64,000 bases of DNA from CAZRIE01 sp964600075 (lineage in GTDB: Bacteria > Bacteroidota > Bacteroidia > Flavobacteriales > Flavobacteriaceae). How positions within the stretch are numbered: the stretch's first letter is position 1; every line of letters starts with the position of its first letter. The translations under genes and the position numbers were made by a program. The notes under the pieces were generated by a model. It was not told the DNA's origin and did not search any database. It saw nothing but the letters and a program-made list of their open reading frames with translations. Location: positions 1 through 64,000 of the forward strand of contig CAZRIE010000010.1 in the NCBI GenBank assembly GCA_964600075.1, given 5' to 3'. This document shows positions 53,801 to 62,486 of the stretch, piece after piece.

Positions 53801-56363
53801 CCCGTGTTTTATCACCTTTCGGTACAACGAGGCCAATATAGGTATCGTACGGCGAATACGGCTTTGTGAATACATCAGTACTGAAATCGCCACCATTTTC
53901 GTAGACTTTCGTTATAAATGCAGCATTCAACATACCAGGTGCCTGACTGTTCAATTGCGGATTTATGCTAAAACGGGCATTTCCTTCACCATCGACTTTT
54001 CCATCAAAGACCACTTGGTCTTCCACGGAAAAACTTCGGGTTGGGTCGTCAAAAACATAACCTGGAAATTTGTCGAATTTCGTAATAGTCGTGTTGAATT
54101 TCGCCGTGATATCGGCCTTGAGGTTTTTGGCTATGGCCCCATGCAGCCACTTTACCTCCATAACGCCACTGATAGGTTTCGCGTCGTTGAGAATATCACC
54201 ATCGAACTCCGTTTTTATTTTTAAACGGTTCGGTTTGATGGTCTCTATTTTAAGGGGTTTTGTAAAGGATGCCCCGCCGACCGATACTTTGGCCAACCAA
54301 TTTCCGGTCGGTGCGTTTTTGTCGGTCTTTAAATTGAATTGAAAGAAATTGTTGAGCCCATCGGTTTTGACCTCTCGGTGAACCACTTTATTATAAGGGT
54401 CGAACAGTTCCAGTTTTACTGGATGGTTTTCGGGAAGTTTGTTGGCATTATCGTTCAACATAAAAGAGAGGAAGATGTTATCCCCCGGTCGCCAAACACC
54501 TCGCTCTGCGAAAATGAAGCCTTTGAGCCCCTTTTGCAATTGTACGCCGTCAACCTTGAACTTACTAACCGAAAGCGCATTGCCGTCGTTCAGTTTTACG
54601 TAGGTCTTTTGCCCGTTACTCTCAGCGACTGCAAAATAGGCTAGTTTGTCCGAATCAAAAATGGAAGTACCATCGGCATCCGTTACTATCTGTCCCATTT
54701 GCTGTTGCTGGAAGTTATAGAAAGTAACCTTTGCGCCCGCAATCGGCTTGGTGTTCAAGATGTCGGTAACGGCCATAAAATAGCTCTTGTTCATGCCTTT
54801 TTTGACCGTTATCCCGATGTCGGAAGCCAAAACGTTCATGCCAACTTTTTTGTTGTAATAATAAGATTTATCGCAGGGGTTCTCGCGTTCGTTCCAGTTA
54901 TAATCGTCGTAGTAATCTTCGTAATAGTAGTTCTCAACACCCTCCCAAGAACTATTCTCTTCTTCCTCGTCAAAGTTTTCTTCGGCTTCCGTCTCAGGAT
55001 TAAAATTTGTGCTTTCACATTTATAGGAACTGTCTTGCGGACCAAAATCAAGTTCTATGCGATAAATGGCGCCTACTTCGGGCGAAATCAACGCTTTTAG
55101 GTCGAGCGCATGTGCCGACCATTTTCCGTTGGCGTTGGAAAGGCTACTTTGCAATACGATTTTCTTTCGGGCAATGGGTCTAGCCACGGCACGTAGATTA
55201 CCATTGCCATTGAGGTTATTGCCCTGAAGAAACTGTAGGATGTTATTTTCGAAAATTTTGAATACCGAAACCTTGACGGATTTCAAATTGACCGCCTCAA
55301 AGTTAATTTTCAAATTGTTCGAAGATGGAAGTATCGTGCCATTGGAAAGCAGACGTACCTGAGGTTTTAATTGCTCGAACGCAATACGCTCCGTAAATTT
55401 TTGATTTAATTTATAGCCATCGGTGCTTTCAATACCCTCGAAGACTTCTAAGTTTACGGTACCCTCAATGTCTTTTGAAGGATAAACTTTCAACGTATTG
55501 CCACCTATTGTGTATTTAGGATTATCGTCGGTTTCCAAGACAACCAGGCCCTTAAAGTTCTGCCCTTTTTTGATAGGATCGGAAAAATTGACGAAAACCA
55601 TAGCGTTTTCTCCTATTTCCACCGTAGCATTTAAAACTGTAAAGTTATTTTTTCCGGGTATTTTAAAGGTATTCCTGCCCTTGCTCTCGATTTCGAATTG
55701 GCTTCCGTCCCAGGAAATTTCCAGCTTCGAATCTTCCTCATAACGTTGAATGCTATCGATCTTAAAAGAAAATTGGGTGCCCTTTTTGACCGCATTTTCG
55801 AATTTTACATCGATAGGTTTTCCCTTATGGGTAGCGGAAATTAACTGTTGGGCCTGCTCCAACGAAAACACATCGGACAACCGCAACTGCCCAGTCATGT
55901 ATTGTCTTCCTTTAGAATACGATTGTAGCGCATCCGTATAAATATTGAATTGTTGTTTTAGGGTCTTTACGTTAAAGGTTAGCGATTCTAGTTCATCTGG
56001 AAGTTCCTTTATGATTTCCTCTAAATCCAAAGCAAATTGGTATTCAGTGTCTTGTTTAAAGCCGTTTTCAGGAATAAAGGCAATCGTTCGATTGTCTAGG
56101 GCGACGATCTTTCCCTTTACACTAGGAGAAACGTTTAAAAGGCTCCGGTCAATCTCATCGCCATTGTTCCACCCTGCGATGGGTTCATTCAAAATAACAC
56201 GCACATCGCTTTGGGCAGAAATAATCCCGTGCGAAACTTGGGTAACGTATTCTTGAAATCGATTAAGATTATCGAGCTCTTCTGCAGGGCTTTCCTTCTT
56301 GGAAATACATCCTGTGATCAAGACAAAAAGCAAAAAAAACCGATAAAGCGGACTGGCCCTCAT
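50841..56363 (-). CDS. alpha-2-macroglobulin family lipoprotein
   Basis: A very long (1840-residue) envelope protein that traps proteases. From the ATG at 56363 a lipobox ends at Cys19 (LITGC). Many MG-type beta domains follow; the thioester motif CVEQ has its Cys near residue 1398 (YPHGCVEQTT), so covalent trapping is possible, and it is followed by the helical thioester domain and receptor-like C-terminal domain. An unusual Tyr/Asp/Glu-rich insert (for example NYYYEDYYDDYNWNE) lies near residue 470. The longer start at TTG 56399 is rejected because a -7 box lies downstream of it. Such proteins work with PBP1C in wall repair; pbpC is 4.4 kb away. Confidence 0.93.
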   Translation of the reverse strand: MRASPLYRFFLLFVLITGCISKKESPAEELDNLNRFQEYVTQVSHGIISAQSDVRVILNEPIAGWNNGDEIDRSLLNVSPSVKGKIVALDNRTIAFIPENGFKQDTEYQFALDLEEIIKELPDELESLTFNVKTLKQQFNIYTDALQSYSKGRQYMTGQLRLSDVFSLEQAQQLISATHKGKPIDVKFENAVKKGTQFSFKIDSIQRYEEDSKLEISWDGSQFEIESKGRNTFKIPGKNNFTVLNATVEIGENAMVFVNFSDPIKKGQNFKGLVVLETDDNPKYTIGGNTLKVYPSKDIEGTVNLEVFEGIESTDGYKLNQKFTERIAFEQLKPQVRLLSNGTILPSSNNLKINFEAVNLKSVKVSVFKIFENNILQFLQGNNLNGNGNLRAVARPIARKKIVLQSSLSNANGKWSAHALDLKALISPEVGAIYRIELDFGPQDSSYKCESTNFNPETEAEENFDEEEENSSWEGVENYYYEDYYDDYNWNERENPCDKSYYYNKKVGMNVLASDIGITVKKGMNKSYFMAVTDILNTKPIAGAKVTFYNFQQQQMGQIVTDADGTSIFDSDKLAYFAVAESNGQKTYVKLNDGNALSVSKFKVDGVQLQKGLKGFIFAERGVWRPGDNIFLSFMLNDNANKLPENHPVKLELFDPYNKVVHREVKTDGLNNFFQFNLKTDKNAPTGNWLAKVSVGGASFTKPLKIETIKPNRLKIKTEFDGDILNDAKPISGVMEVKWLHGAIAKNLKADITAKFNTTITKFDKFPGYVFDDPTRSFSVEDQVVFDGKVDGEGNARFSINPQLNSQAPGMLNAAFITKVYENGGDFSTDVFTKPYSPYDTYIGLVVPKGDKTRGMLLTDTPHTFELVTIDEKGNTKAANNLKVSIHKVNWRWWWDTSADNLSNYSSGQYHQKVYEEIISTNADGKGSFTFELKYPEWGRYLVRVEDLKGGHSTGKAVYVDWPGWAGKSRKSDPSAATMLVFSTDKQTYNVGETASVTFPSSEGGRALVTVENGTEVLESLWVETAKGETKFQLPMTELYTPNVFIHISLLQRHSSTLNDNPIRLYGLVPVSVENPATKIKPLIAMPKVLRPEEMIIVKVSEKSKKAMTYSIAIVDEGLLDLTRFKTPDPWRAFYAHEALGVKTWDIFDDVIGAFGGKINQVFAIGGDGMLAGAKNKKANRFEPMVLHLGPFSLKEGETKSHKIKIPKYVGSVRTMLVAGNPEMEAYGMAEKTTPVRKPLMVLASLPRKITPGERVTLPVTVFVMEKKVKNVTLKLKKDPSFKILGEATKSLVFSHPDEKMAYFELEVADFKGIGKVVVEAVGNGETASFEIPIDVVNPNPMTSEMQEVVLEPNSIQTINLKTFGITGSNSAQIEFSTLPPMNFNGRMQYLIRYPHGCVEQTTSAAFPQLYLSDIFDLDGNKKKSTQQNLDRAIKILGSYQNATGGFSYWPGQNYSNDWGTTYAGHFLLEAEKKGYVLPIGFKSSWLKYQQNTAKQWRSGNDYSDLAQSYRLYTLALSGNADIASMNRLRETNGLSDEAKFRLGATYALIGQANVADEIISKARLDFDRSKYNYYTYGSPDRNRAMALETYVLLKAKAKAQDLAKTIAGRLSERRWMSTQSTSYSLLAMAKFAAMVGGKGIKATVTVNGKSENVNTSKALANRKINIKKASNSIELKNSEANTLFVSIVNSGILPVGEEKVLQKSLSAQMVFKGRNGSVLEVSRISQGTDFVAEVTLTNTTSKAINDMALTEIFPSGWEIVNTRFTDFGEFADNQVTYTDIRDDRSNFYFDMEPNETKRFRVLLNASYLGRYYLPGIQAEAMYDNDHVVRTEGRWVEVVQ

Positions 56364-56379
56364 ATGTGATTGTTTTACA

Positions 56380-56387
56380 CAAAAGTA
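56380..56387 (-). promoter_or_regulatory. putative -7 box of the A2M gene (TACTTTTG)
   Basis: Exact TAnnTTTG match on the minus strand, 16 bases before the ATG at 56363. Confidence 0.45.
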
Positions 56388-56399
56388 GAAGAGGACCAA

Positions 56400-56712
56400 A
56401 TAAGAACTGTCGCAGTTTCCCGGAAAAAGGCTGCCCCCAAAACCCTTAGTTACAGGAAGAACGAAAACTATTGATTCTTTATTACTTTGTAAATGAGAAA
56501 TCGAAGTCTTAACTATCCATACGTTTTGACTGACAAAGATTTAAAAAATTATGTGTATTTCATCGAAAAGAACAATAAATTGCCATAGAGCCAGTCTAAT
56601 TTTTAGATATTCGCTCATCGATGATTCCCCTATCGATATTTGAGAACACAAGAATTCCCCATTCTTTTTACCTGCTTTTCGAGAACATACCTACTTACAA
56701 ATAGAACTTTGT
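56400..56712. other. divergent spacer, nothing certain
   Basis: A divergent spacer between the A2M and CAP-domain genes. A 31-codon ATG frame at 56493-56588 (MRNRSLNYPYVLTDKDLKNY at its start) is the only coding signal, and it is not supported by any family. No RNA or repeat is recognised. Confidence 0.5.
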
Positions 56713-57189
56713 ATGAAAATGAGAACGCATTATATTGCCCTCGTTTTATTTGTATGTACTTTGGCCTCTTGTAGTAAAGAGTCTGTCGAGACAACAGATA
56801 TTATCGAAACCGAAAATGTCACGAAAATTGAGAACGAGCTATTGAAGGTTGTTAACCAACACCGCCTTTCTTTAGGACAAAATTCATTAGAGTTCAGTTC
56901 CTTAGCCTATAGCCATGCTAATGCCCATAACGACTATATGGTAGCGAAAGGCACAATCAACCACGATAATTTTAGTAAAAGGGCCTCGGACATTTCTTCT
57001 CAAGTAGACGCCGAATTCGTCGCAGAAAACGTTGCCAAAGATTATGTAACCGCATCAGAAGCCTTTGAAGGATGGTTAAACAGCTCAAGCCATAAAAAAA
57101 CGATGGAGGGTGAGTTTACACATACGGCGGTAAGTGCTAAAAAAGATACTGACGGCAATCTTTACTTCACACAGATTTTCTTTCGGTAA
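56713..57189 (+). CDS. CAP (SCP/PR-1) domain lipoprotein
   Basis: A 158-residue lipoprotein with lipobox ending at Cys20 (TLASC). The CAP domain shows VVNQHRLSLGQNSLEF, YSHANAHNDYMV, INHDNFSKRA, AENVAKDY and the final SSSHKKTMEGEFTHTAV block with the metal-binding His pair. Bacterial CAP proteins (YkwD-like) are exported and of mostly unknown role. A second ATG two codons downstream is possible. Confidence 0.9.
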   Translation: MKMRTHYIALVLFVCTLASCSKESVETTDIIETENVTKIENELLKVVNQHRLSLGQNSLEFSSLAYSHANAHNDYMVAKGTINHDNFSKRASDISSQVDAEFVAENVAKDYVTASEAFEGWLNSSSHKKTMEGEFTHTAVSAKKDTDGNLYFTQIFFR

Positions 57190-57250
57190 GCGAGCTTCGT
57201 TCCCTTCTTGTTTCTTTCTTTTTCCGACCATGGTATCGGTTTCTTTTTTA

Positions 57251-57258
57251 TAAATTTG
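57251..57258 (+). promoter_or_regulatory. putative -7 box of the 3-hydroxyanthranilate dioxygenase gene
   Basis: TAAATTTG matches TAnnTTTG. A start point about 7 bases on would put the 5' end of the RNA at the base of the hairpin at 57268-57319. Confidence 0.45.
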
Positions 57259-57267
57259 GGATGAACG

Positions 57268-57319
57268 GTTTGTAGTTTAGTTTCTGAGGTTTCAAAACTA
57301 AAAACACCAGACTACAAAC
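57268..57319 (+). promoter_or_regulatory. structured 5' leader of the 3-hydroxyanthranilate dioxygenase gene
   Basis: GTTTGTAGT (57268-57276) pairs perfectly with ACTACAAAC (57311-57319), and TTAGTTT (57277-57283) pairs with AAACTAA (57295-57301), leaving an eleven-base apical loop and a nine-base bulge on the 3' side. The stem ends 17 bases before the ATG. It may stabilise the message or control translation. Confidence 0.55.
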
Positions 57320-57336
57320 GCCAAATAATTAAGGAC

Positions 57337-57876
57337 ATGCCCATTAACCCTCCTTTCAATCTCACCCAATGGATTGCCGAAAACCGCGACACATTAAAAC
57401 CTCCCGTCGGTAATAAAAACCTCTATACCGATGCGGGCGACTATATCGTAATGGTCGTGGCGGGCCCGAACGCCCGAAAAGATTATCATTATAACGAAAC
57501 CGAAGAACTTTTCTATCAGCTGGAAGGTAGCATCGAAGTACATATTCAAGAGGATGGACGCAAAAAAACCTTTAAACTCGGACCTGGCGATATGTATTTG
57601 CATCCTGCAAAAATTCCACACTCACCAGTTCGCCACGACGGAAGCATTGGTCTAGTTGTCGAACGTAAGCGTGCCGATATGAATGTCGACGACGGATTGC
57701 TCTGGTTCTGTGACAACTGTAACCATAAACTCTACGAAGCTTATTTTACACTGAACGACATTGAAAAAGATTTTTTAGGGCACTTTAAATACTTCTATGG
57801 CGCTGAAGAACTGCGTACTTGTGATAATTGTGGCACGGTTATGCCCGTAGACGAGCGTTTCACAGCAGACGACTAA
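57337..57876 (+). CDS. 3-hydroxyanthranilate 3,4-dioxygenase
   Basis: This cupin enzyme opens 3-hydroxyanthranilate, the step before quinolinate in tryptophan-to-NAD synthesis or toward degradation. The iron ligands are His51 (DYHYNETEE), Glu57 and His95 (KIPHSP). A rubredoxin-like second metal site is made by CDNC near residue 130 and CDNC near residue 162, as in bacterial members. 179 residues is full length. AAGGAC precedes the ATG and may serve as ribosome site. No other kynurenine-pathway gene is beside it. Confidence 0.95.
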   Translation: MPINPPFNLTQWIAENRDTLKPPVGNKNLYTDAGDYIVMVVAGPNARKDYHYNETEELFYQLEGSIEVHIQEDGRKKTFKLGPGDMYLHPAKIPHSPVRHDGSIGLVVERKRADMNVDDGLLWFCDNCNHKLYEAYFTLNDIEKDFLGHFKYFYGAEELRTCDNCGTVMPVDERFTADD

Positions 57877-57947
57877 AAAATTTTAGCTTTTTTGTTAAGA
57901 AAAATAATTAAGCTACATATTTTGGCAATTATCTAAATTACGGGTTT

Positions 57948-59555
57948 ATGACAAAGTCCCAAATTTTCAAATACTCGGCCATCGTACTTATTGGGACCGC
58001 CATCTCCCTATTCATCTTCTTTTCGATCAACAATAGATATCTAGTTAGAAACAAGACGGCAATTGACAATGCCGTTGCCAAATCAGAACTGAAGCTTGAA
58101 GATGAACTGAACAAATTAAATCTAGTGGTTGAATCTTTGGGGTTCTTTTTTGAAAATAACGCACAGGTATCACAAAAAAGTTTCGAGCGCTTCACAAATC
58201 CTTTTCTTCAAAAACTTAGTGGTATCATGGCCTTGACTTGGTCTTCAAAAATAGAGGAATCAGAGCGGATAACGAGTATTACTTTGCCAGTAATTACGGA
58301 AGCAGATTCCTCGAATAACCTCATTGTTTCCAAACCAAGAGCTTTACATTTTCCCATAAAATTATTAAACCCGCTAGAGCCCCTACAAAAAGCTGTTGGT
58401 TTTGATCTCTATTCCGATAGCACTAGAAGGTCGGCTATTGAAAACACCATTAAAACACATGAAATTGCACTGACCGGGCCGGTTCGCCTCGTTTTACATG
58501 ACAATGGGGTTCCGGGTATTTTGGCAATCAAATCTGTTATTGACACTGCCTCAAAAGAGGTGAAGGGCCTAGTTTCAAGTGTTTACCGAATGGATGAGTT
58601 TATCGGTAAAACCTTGCAAGCGGAACTCAAAGTGCTTGATGTCAGTATTTATGATGACACGGCTGCTAACCCCTTATTATTCTCGAGTTTCGGGAAAGAG
58701 AAAACTGAAAGTTTCGATAAGAAAATTATTATCAAGCGCTTGAAATCGGCCGATCGTTTTTGGAATGTCCATTTTATTCCTAAACCGGAATACCAATCCT
58801 TTCCTCATGTATTCGAGTCTTATCTCGTGCTTTTGTTGGGTTTGTTGACCTCACTTCTATTGGCCTATGTCGTCAAAAAAAGAGATGGCTATAATGAACG
58901 TTTAGAGGCACGAGTACTCCTGCGGACAGCAGAATTGGAGGCATCGAACGATTTGAAGGAAAACCTGTTGCGCGAAATACATCATAGGGTGAAAAACAAT
59001 CTTCAGATAACCTCTAGTCTGATGAATATGCAAAAACGAAAGTTAAGAAGCAAAGAGGCCATCATGGCCCTAGAAGATAGTCAGGCACGAATTTCAGCCA
59101 TAGCACTGACCCATCAAAAAATTTATCAAGACAAAGATTCCAAGGCAGTCAACCTAAGCGAGTATTTAAATGATTTGATGGAATATGAAAAAAAAATATC
59201 CTCATCCTTCAGTTATAAAATCGACTGTCCAGATATATCCATAGATTTAGATCGCGCCGTACCCCTTGCACTTATTATTTCAGAATTGGCAACCAATGCC
59301 GTAAAACATGCCTATCCCGACACTACGAAATACAACGAACTGCTTATCAATGTCGAAAGACTAAGTGCCGATGAAGTCTCTTTAACGGTTCTTGACAATG
59401 GAAAAGGGCTGTCTGACGATTTTGATATCGAAAACGCAGAAGGTATCGGGTTTGAAATTATTAGAGCCTTATGTAGACAGATTTCGGCAAAACTGACCTA
59501 CGAATCTAACAAGTATGGAACACAGTTCAATCTCATTTTTGAAAACAAGGAATAG
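57948..59555 (+). CDS. sensor histidine kinase, CHASE plus HisKA_2/HATPase
   Basis: A 535-residue membrane kinase. Span 1 (about 8-28) and span 2 (about 287-306, LVLLLGLLTSLLLAYVV) enclose a periplasmic CHASE-type sensor. The HisKA_2 dimerisation motif LREIHHRVKNNLQITSSLMN puts the phospho-acceptor at His345 or His346; the N box ELATNAVKHAY and DNGKGL and GIGFEII complete the ATPase. No response regulator gene is next to it, so it is an orphan whose partner must be elsewhere. Confidence 0.9.
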   Translation: MTKSQIFKYSAIVLIGTAISLFIFFSINNRYLVRNKTAIDNAVAKSELKLEDELNKLNLVVESLGFFFENNAQVSQKSFERFTNPFLQKLSGIMALTWSSKIEESERITSITLPVITEADSSNNLIVSKPRALHFPIKLLNPLEPLQKAVGFDLYSDSTRRSAIENTIKTHEIALTGPVRLVLHDNGVPGILAIKSVIDTASKEVKGLVSSVYRMDEFIGKTLQAELKVLDVSIYDDTAANPLLFSSFGKEKTESFDKKIIIKRLKSADRFWNVHFIPKPEYQSFPHVFESYLVLLLGLLTSLLLAYVVKKRDGYNERLEARVLLRTAELEASNDLKENLLREIHHRVKNNLQITSSLMNMQKRKLRSKEAIMALEDSQARISAIALTHQKIYQDKDSKAVNLSEYLNDLMEYEKKISSSFSYKIDCPDISIDLDRAVPLALIISELATNAVKHAYPDTTKYNELLINVERLSADEVSLTVLDNGKGLSDDFDIENAEGIGFEIIRALCRQISAKLTYESNKYGTQFNLIFENKE

Positions 59556-59633
59556 CACTAAATTTGAGGTATTCATTTGCCGAAATTGTATTGCAATTTC
59601 ATAAAACAATAGAAATTATTGGTATTTTTAGAA

Positions 59634-59999
59634 ATGGTTCAAAATGTACTCATCGGGTTAATAGCTATTCTACACTTATATTTTCTTTGGTTTGAAATGT
59701 TCGCGTGGACTACAAAAGGGCGGAAAATCTTTAAAAACTTTCCCCCAGAACTTTTTGAGCCTACCAAACCCATGGCAGCGAATCAAGGCTTATACAATGG
59801 TTTTTTAGCCGCTGGGCTTATTTGGACATTCTTTATCGAAGATCCCGTATGGAAAAGCAATGTTTCCCTTTTCTTTTTGGGATGTGTGGCCGTAGCCGGA
59901 ATCTATGGTGCGCTCACGGTAGAGCGAAAAATATTCTTTATACAGGCCCTTCCCTCACTGCTGGCAATACTGATTGTTTTATTTAACCCTTTCGGGTAA
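59634..59999 (+). CDS. DUF1304 membrane protein
   Basis: A 121-residue protein with four spans, beginning MVQNVLIGLIAILHLYFLWF, with FEPTKPMAANQGLYNGFLAAG in the middle, the DUF1304 signature. Role unknown. The frame is open to a TTG at 59619; the ATG at 59634 matches the family start. Confidence 0.87.
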   Translation: MVQNVLIGLIAILHLYFLWFEMFAWTTKGRKIFKNFPPELFEPTKPMAANQGLYNGFLAAGLIWTFFIEDPVWKSNVSLFFLGCVAVAGIYGALTVERKIFFIQALPSLLAILIVLFNPFG

Positions 60000-60061
60000 A
60001 GTACAGTTAATCTCAAAAAAATTGTCTTTGTTCAATCTCATTTATTTGCTTTAGGAAAACG

Positions 60062-60069
60062 TATATTTG
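60062..60069 (+). promoter_or_regulatory. putative -7 box of the aldehyde dehydrogenase gene (TATATTTG)
   Basis: Exact TAnnTTTG match 37 bases before the ATG. A TTTG lies 13 bases upstream, closer than the usual spacing. Confidence 0.5.
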
Positions 60070-60106
60070 CCAAAAATCTAACATTATCTATTCAAAAAGT
60101 TATAAA

Positions 60107-61660
60107 ATGTCAAAACTCGCTACGGAATTCGGTATTGATAAAGCCTTAAAAGCATTGGGTGTTCAAGATATTAACGATGGAACTTCAACTGGATCAGATA
60201 CTTTTGGTTCTGGGGATATCATCGAATCCTATTCACCTGTAGACGGCGAATTGATTGCCAAGGTAAAAACCACATCGAAAGCAGATTATGAAAAGGTAAT
60301 GACCGCCTCCACCAAAGCTTTCAAGACTTGGCGAAAAAAGCCTGCTCCCCAACGAGGAGAAATCGTTCGACAGTTCGGGGATAAACTACGTGAACTAAAA
60401 GAACCCTTAGGGAAGCTGGTCTCCTACGAAATGGGCAAGAGTTATCAGGAAGGCCTTGGCGAGGTGCAAGAAATGATAGACATCTGCGATTTTGCGGTCG
60501 GACTTTCCAGACAACTACACGGTCTTACAATGCATTCAGAAAGACCTGGACACCGTATGTACGAACAATACCATCCGTTGGGGGTCGTTGGTGTTATTTC
60601 GGCCTTTAACTTTCCCGTTGCCGTTTGGGCATGGAATACTGCCTTAGCCTGGATCTGTGGTGATGTCTGTGTTTGGAAGCCCTCCGAAAAAACACCATTA
60701 TGCGGTATAGCCTGTCAAAATATCGCTGCCCAAGTCTTTAAGGCAAATGATTTGCCCGAAGGAATTTCCTGTTTGATCAATGGAGATTATAAGGTTGGGG
60801 AAATGATGACGAACGATAGCCGTATACCTCTGGTATCCGCTACAGGTTCCATCCGTATGGGCAAAATCGTTGCACAGGCGGTAGCTGCTCGTTTGGGAAA
60901 ATCCCTTTTAGAACTTGGTGGCAACAATGCCATTATCGTAACCCCAGATGCAGATATTAAGATGACCGTAATCGGTGCTGTATTCGGTGCCGTAGGTACG
61001 GCAGGGCAACGATGTACCTCGACGAGGAGATTGATTGTTCATGATTCTATCTATGATAAAGTTAAAAATGCAGTTGTGGATGCCTATAAGCAACTGCGAA
61101 TCGGAAATCCGTTGGACGAGAATAATCATGTTGGTCCCCTCATCGATACCGATGCCGTCGCAATGTACCAAAAGGCCCTCAAAAAAGTAGTTCAAGAGGG
61201 TGGGCAAATTATTATCGAAGGTGGTGTTCTTGAAGGTGTAGGTTATCAAAGCGGTTGTTATGTAAAACCTGCCATTGCAGAAGCAAAACCTAGTTTTGAA
61301 ATTGTACAACACGAAACCTTCGCACCTGTGCTTTACCTATTAAAATATTCTGGCAACCTCGAAAATGCCATTGAAATACAGAATGGGGTAGTCCAAGGGC
61401 TTTCCTCAGCCATAATGACAAATAACCTTCGCGAAGCTGAACGTTTTTTATCGGTCGGCGGAAGTGATTGCGGTATCGCCAATGTGAACATTGGAACATC
61501 AGGGGCCGAAATCGGGGGAGCTTTCGGAGGTGAAAAAGAAACGGGCGGTGGTCGCGAAAGTGGCTCCGATGCTTGGAAGGTTTACATGCGCCGTCAAACC
61601 AATACGATTAATTATACAACCGAATTACCTTTGGCCCAAGGCATTAAATTCGACTTGTAA
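60107..61660 (+). CDS. ALDH7-type aldehyde dehydrogenase (aminoadipate semialdehyde)
   Basis: A 517-residue NAD-dependent dehydrogenase resembling ALDH7A1/AmaB, which oxidise alpha-aminoadipate semialdehyde (piperideine-6-carboxylate) in lysine breakdown. Motifs: GVVGVISAFNFPVAVWAWN, KPSEKTPLCG, SLLELGGNNAIIV with the general base Glu, and the nucleophile Cys303 in GTAGQRCTSTRR. The C-terminal GGAFGGEKETGGGRESGSDA is also ALDH7-like. It stands alone with its own promoter. Confidence 0.92.
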   Translation: MSKLATEFGIDKALKALGVQDINDGTSTGSDTFGSGDIIESYSPVDGELIAKVKTTSKADYEKVMTASTKAFKTWRKKPAPQRGEIVRQFGDKLRELKEPLGKLVSYEMGKSYQEGLGEVQEMIDICDFAVGLSRQLHGLTMHSERPGHRMYEQYHPLGVVGVISAFNFPVAVWAWNTALAWICGDVCVWKPSEKTPLCGIACQNIAAQVFKANDLPEGISCLINGDYKVGEMMTNDSRIPLVSATGSIRMGKIVAQAVAARLGKSLLELGGNNAIIVTPDADIKMTVIGAVFGAVGTAGQRCTSTRRLIVHDSIYDKVKNAVVDAYKQLRIGNPLDENNHVGPLIDTDAVAMYQKALKKVVQEGGQIIIEGGVLEGVGYQSGCYVKPAIAEAKPSFEIVQHETFAPVLYLLKYSGNLENAIEIQNGVVQGLSSAIMTNNLREAERFLSVGGSDCGIANVNIGTSGAEIGGAFGGEKETGGGRESGSDAWKVYMRRQTNTINYTTELPLAQGIKFDL

Positions 61661-61741
61661 GGGTGCAATCCTCTCACTCCTTTGGTCGTTCGACGGCTGC
61701 AAACGCCTAAGGTATAAAATTTGAACTTTAAATGGTAAAAA

Positions 61742-61803
61742 CCTCCTGATCCCTTAGCTCCTTCATCACACCGTTGGCGTGACTGGCTCAAACAATCAGG
61801 GGG
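61742..61803 (+). other. long-range hairpin with T-rich end
   Basis: CCTCCTGAT (61742-61750) pairs with ATCAGGGGG (61795-61803), one G-T pair. An inner hairpin CAC-A-CC, GTT, GG-C-GTG lies within (61768-61782). CTTTT follows, so it could end the ALDH transcript or be part of an RNA element. Confidence 0.5.
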
Positions 61804-61949
61804 CTTTTACTGCCAATTCGTTCCAATCGTTTTTTTAGTTCCGGATGCCAAAAAGCTATCGGTTGGCTTATGTGTATACTTATCGTCAAAGGGTACTCTT
61901 TACTATTAATGTCATATTGGTTAAAAAGGTTAACATTAGGTCGCAAAAA

Positions 61950-62010
61950 ACCCGCTGTCTTTTCGTTACCTGCCCTTCCCCCGAATAGACAAGCAAAAAA
62001 TACAGCGGGT
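61950..62010. other. ACCCGCTGT/ACAGCGGGT inverted repeat
   Basis: Nine bases (61950-61958 and 62002-62010) pair perfectly across 43 bases. The 5' arm is preceded by an A run, so on the minus strand the stem is followed by six T residues, as a minus-strand terminator would be; on the plus strand CTTT follows. Confidence 0.5.
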
Positions 62011-62442
62011 CTTTAAACACTAAACTAACTCAAACAACTATCTTTAGCTGAGGTACAAGGACCACAGTTATATTTTATTGTTTTTACTTATCGTTACTAT
62101 TGATTGGCTCGGTCTGGCGGACTCTCCAACTGCCTCGAAGCAAAGCTTGGGTTCCAAGAACCATGACCATAAAGCAAAAAGTTAAAAATTGTATCATCTT
62201 GGTTTTTATTTTAATTCTCCATTTATTTTCATAATAAAAATACGTTCTTCTATTCGAGATAAAAAGTGGTTATGTATGGTTGTACCTTTTACATTTATGA
62301 ATCTGCTTGTTTTCTGTATAATCGGCGAAATAAGAACTACATTCTTATGTCGCTTGTAATCATTTACATCAAACCCCCTATCGTTAGTGCCACAAGAATT
62401 ACAAGGTTAACATCTAAAAAGAACAAAGAGGAAAGAAAAAAG

Positions 62443-62486
62443 ACTAATAAAGGGGCTCTAGGCACTTGCAGAGCCCGGTCATTAGT
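62443..62486. other. two-part hairpin, possible minus-strand terminator
   Basis: GGGCTCT (62453-62459) pairs with AGAGCCC (62470-62476), and the outer arms ACTAAT (62443-62448) and ATTAGT (62481-62486) also pair. On the minus strand T-rich sequence follows. No minus-strand gene lies upstream of it, which would suit an unannotated RNA. Confidence 0.5.

Noticed and set aside
62097..62198. Minus-strand frame of 33 codons with a hydrophobic start
   Set aside because: Too short, the second half is not protein-like, and it lies among inverted repeats; left unannotated.
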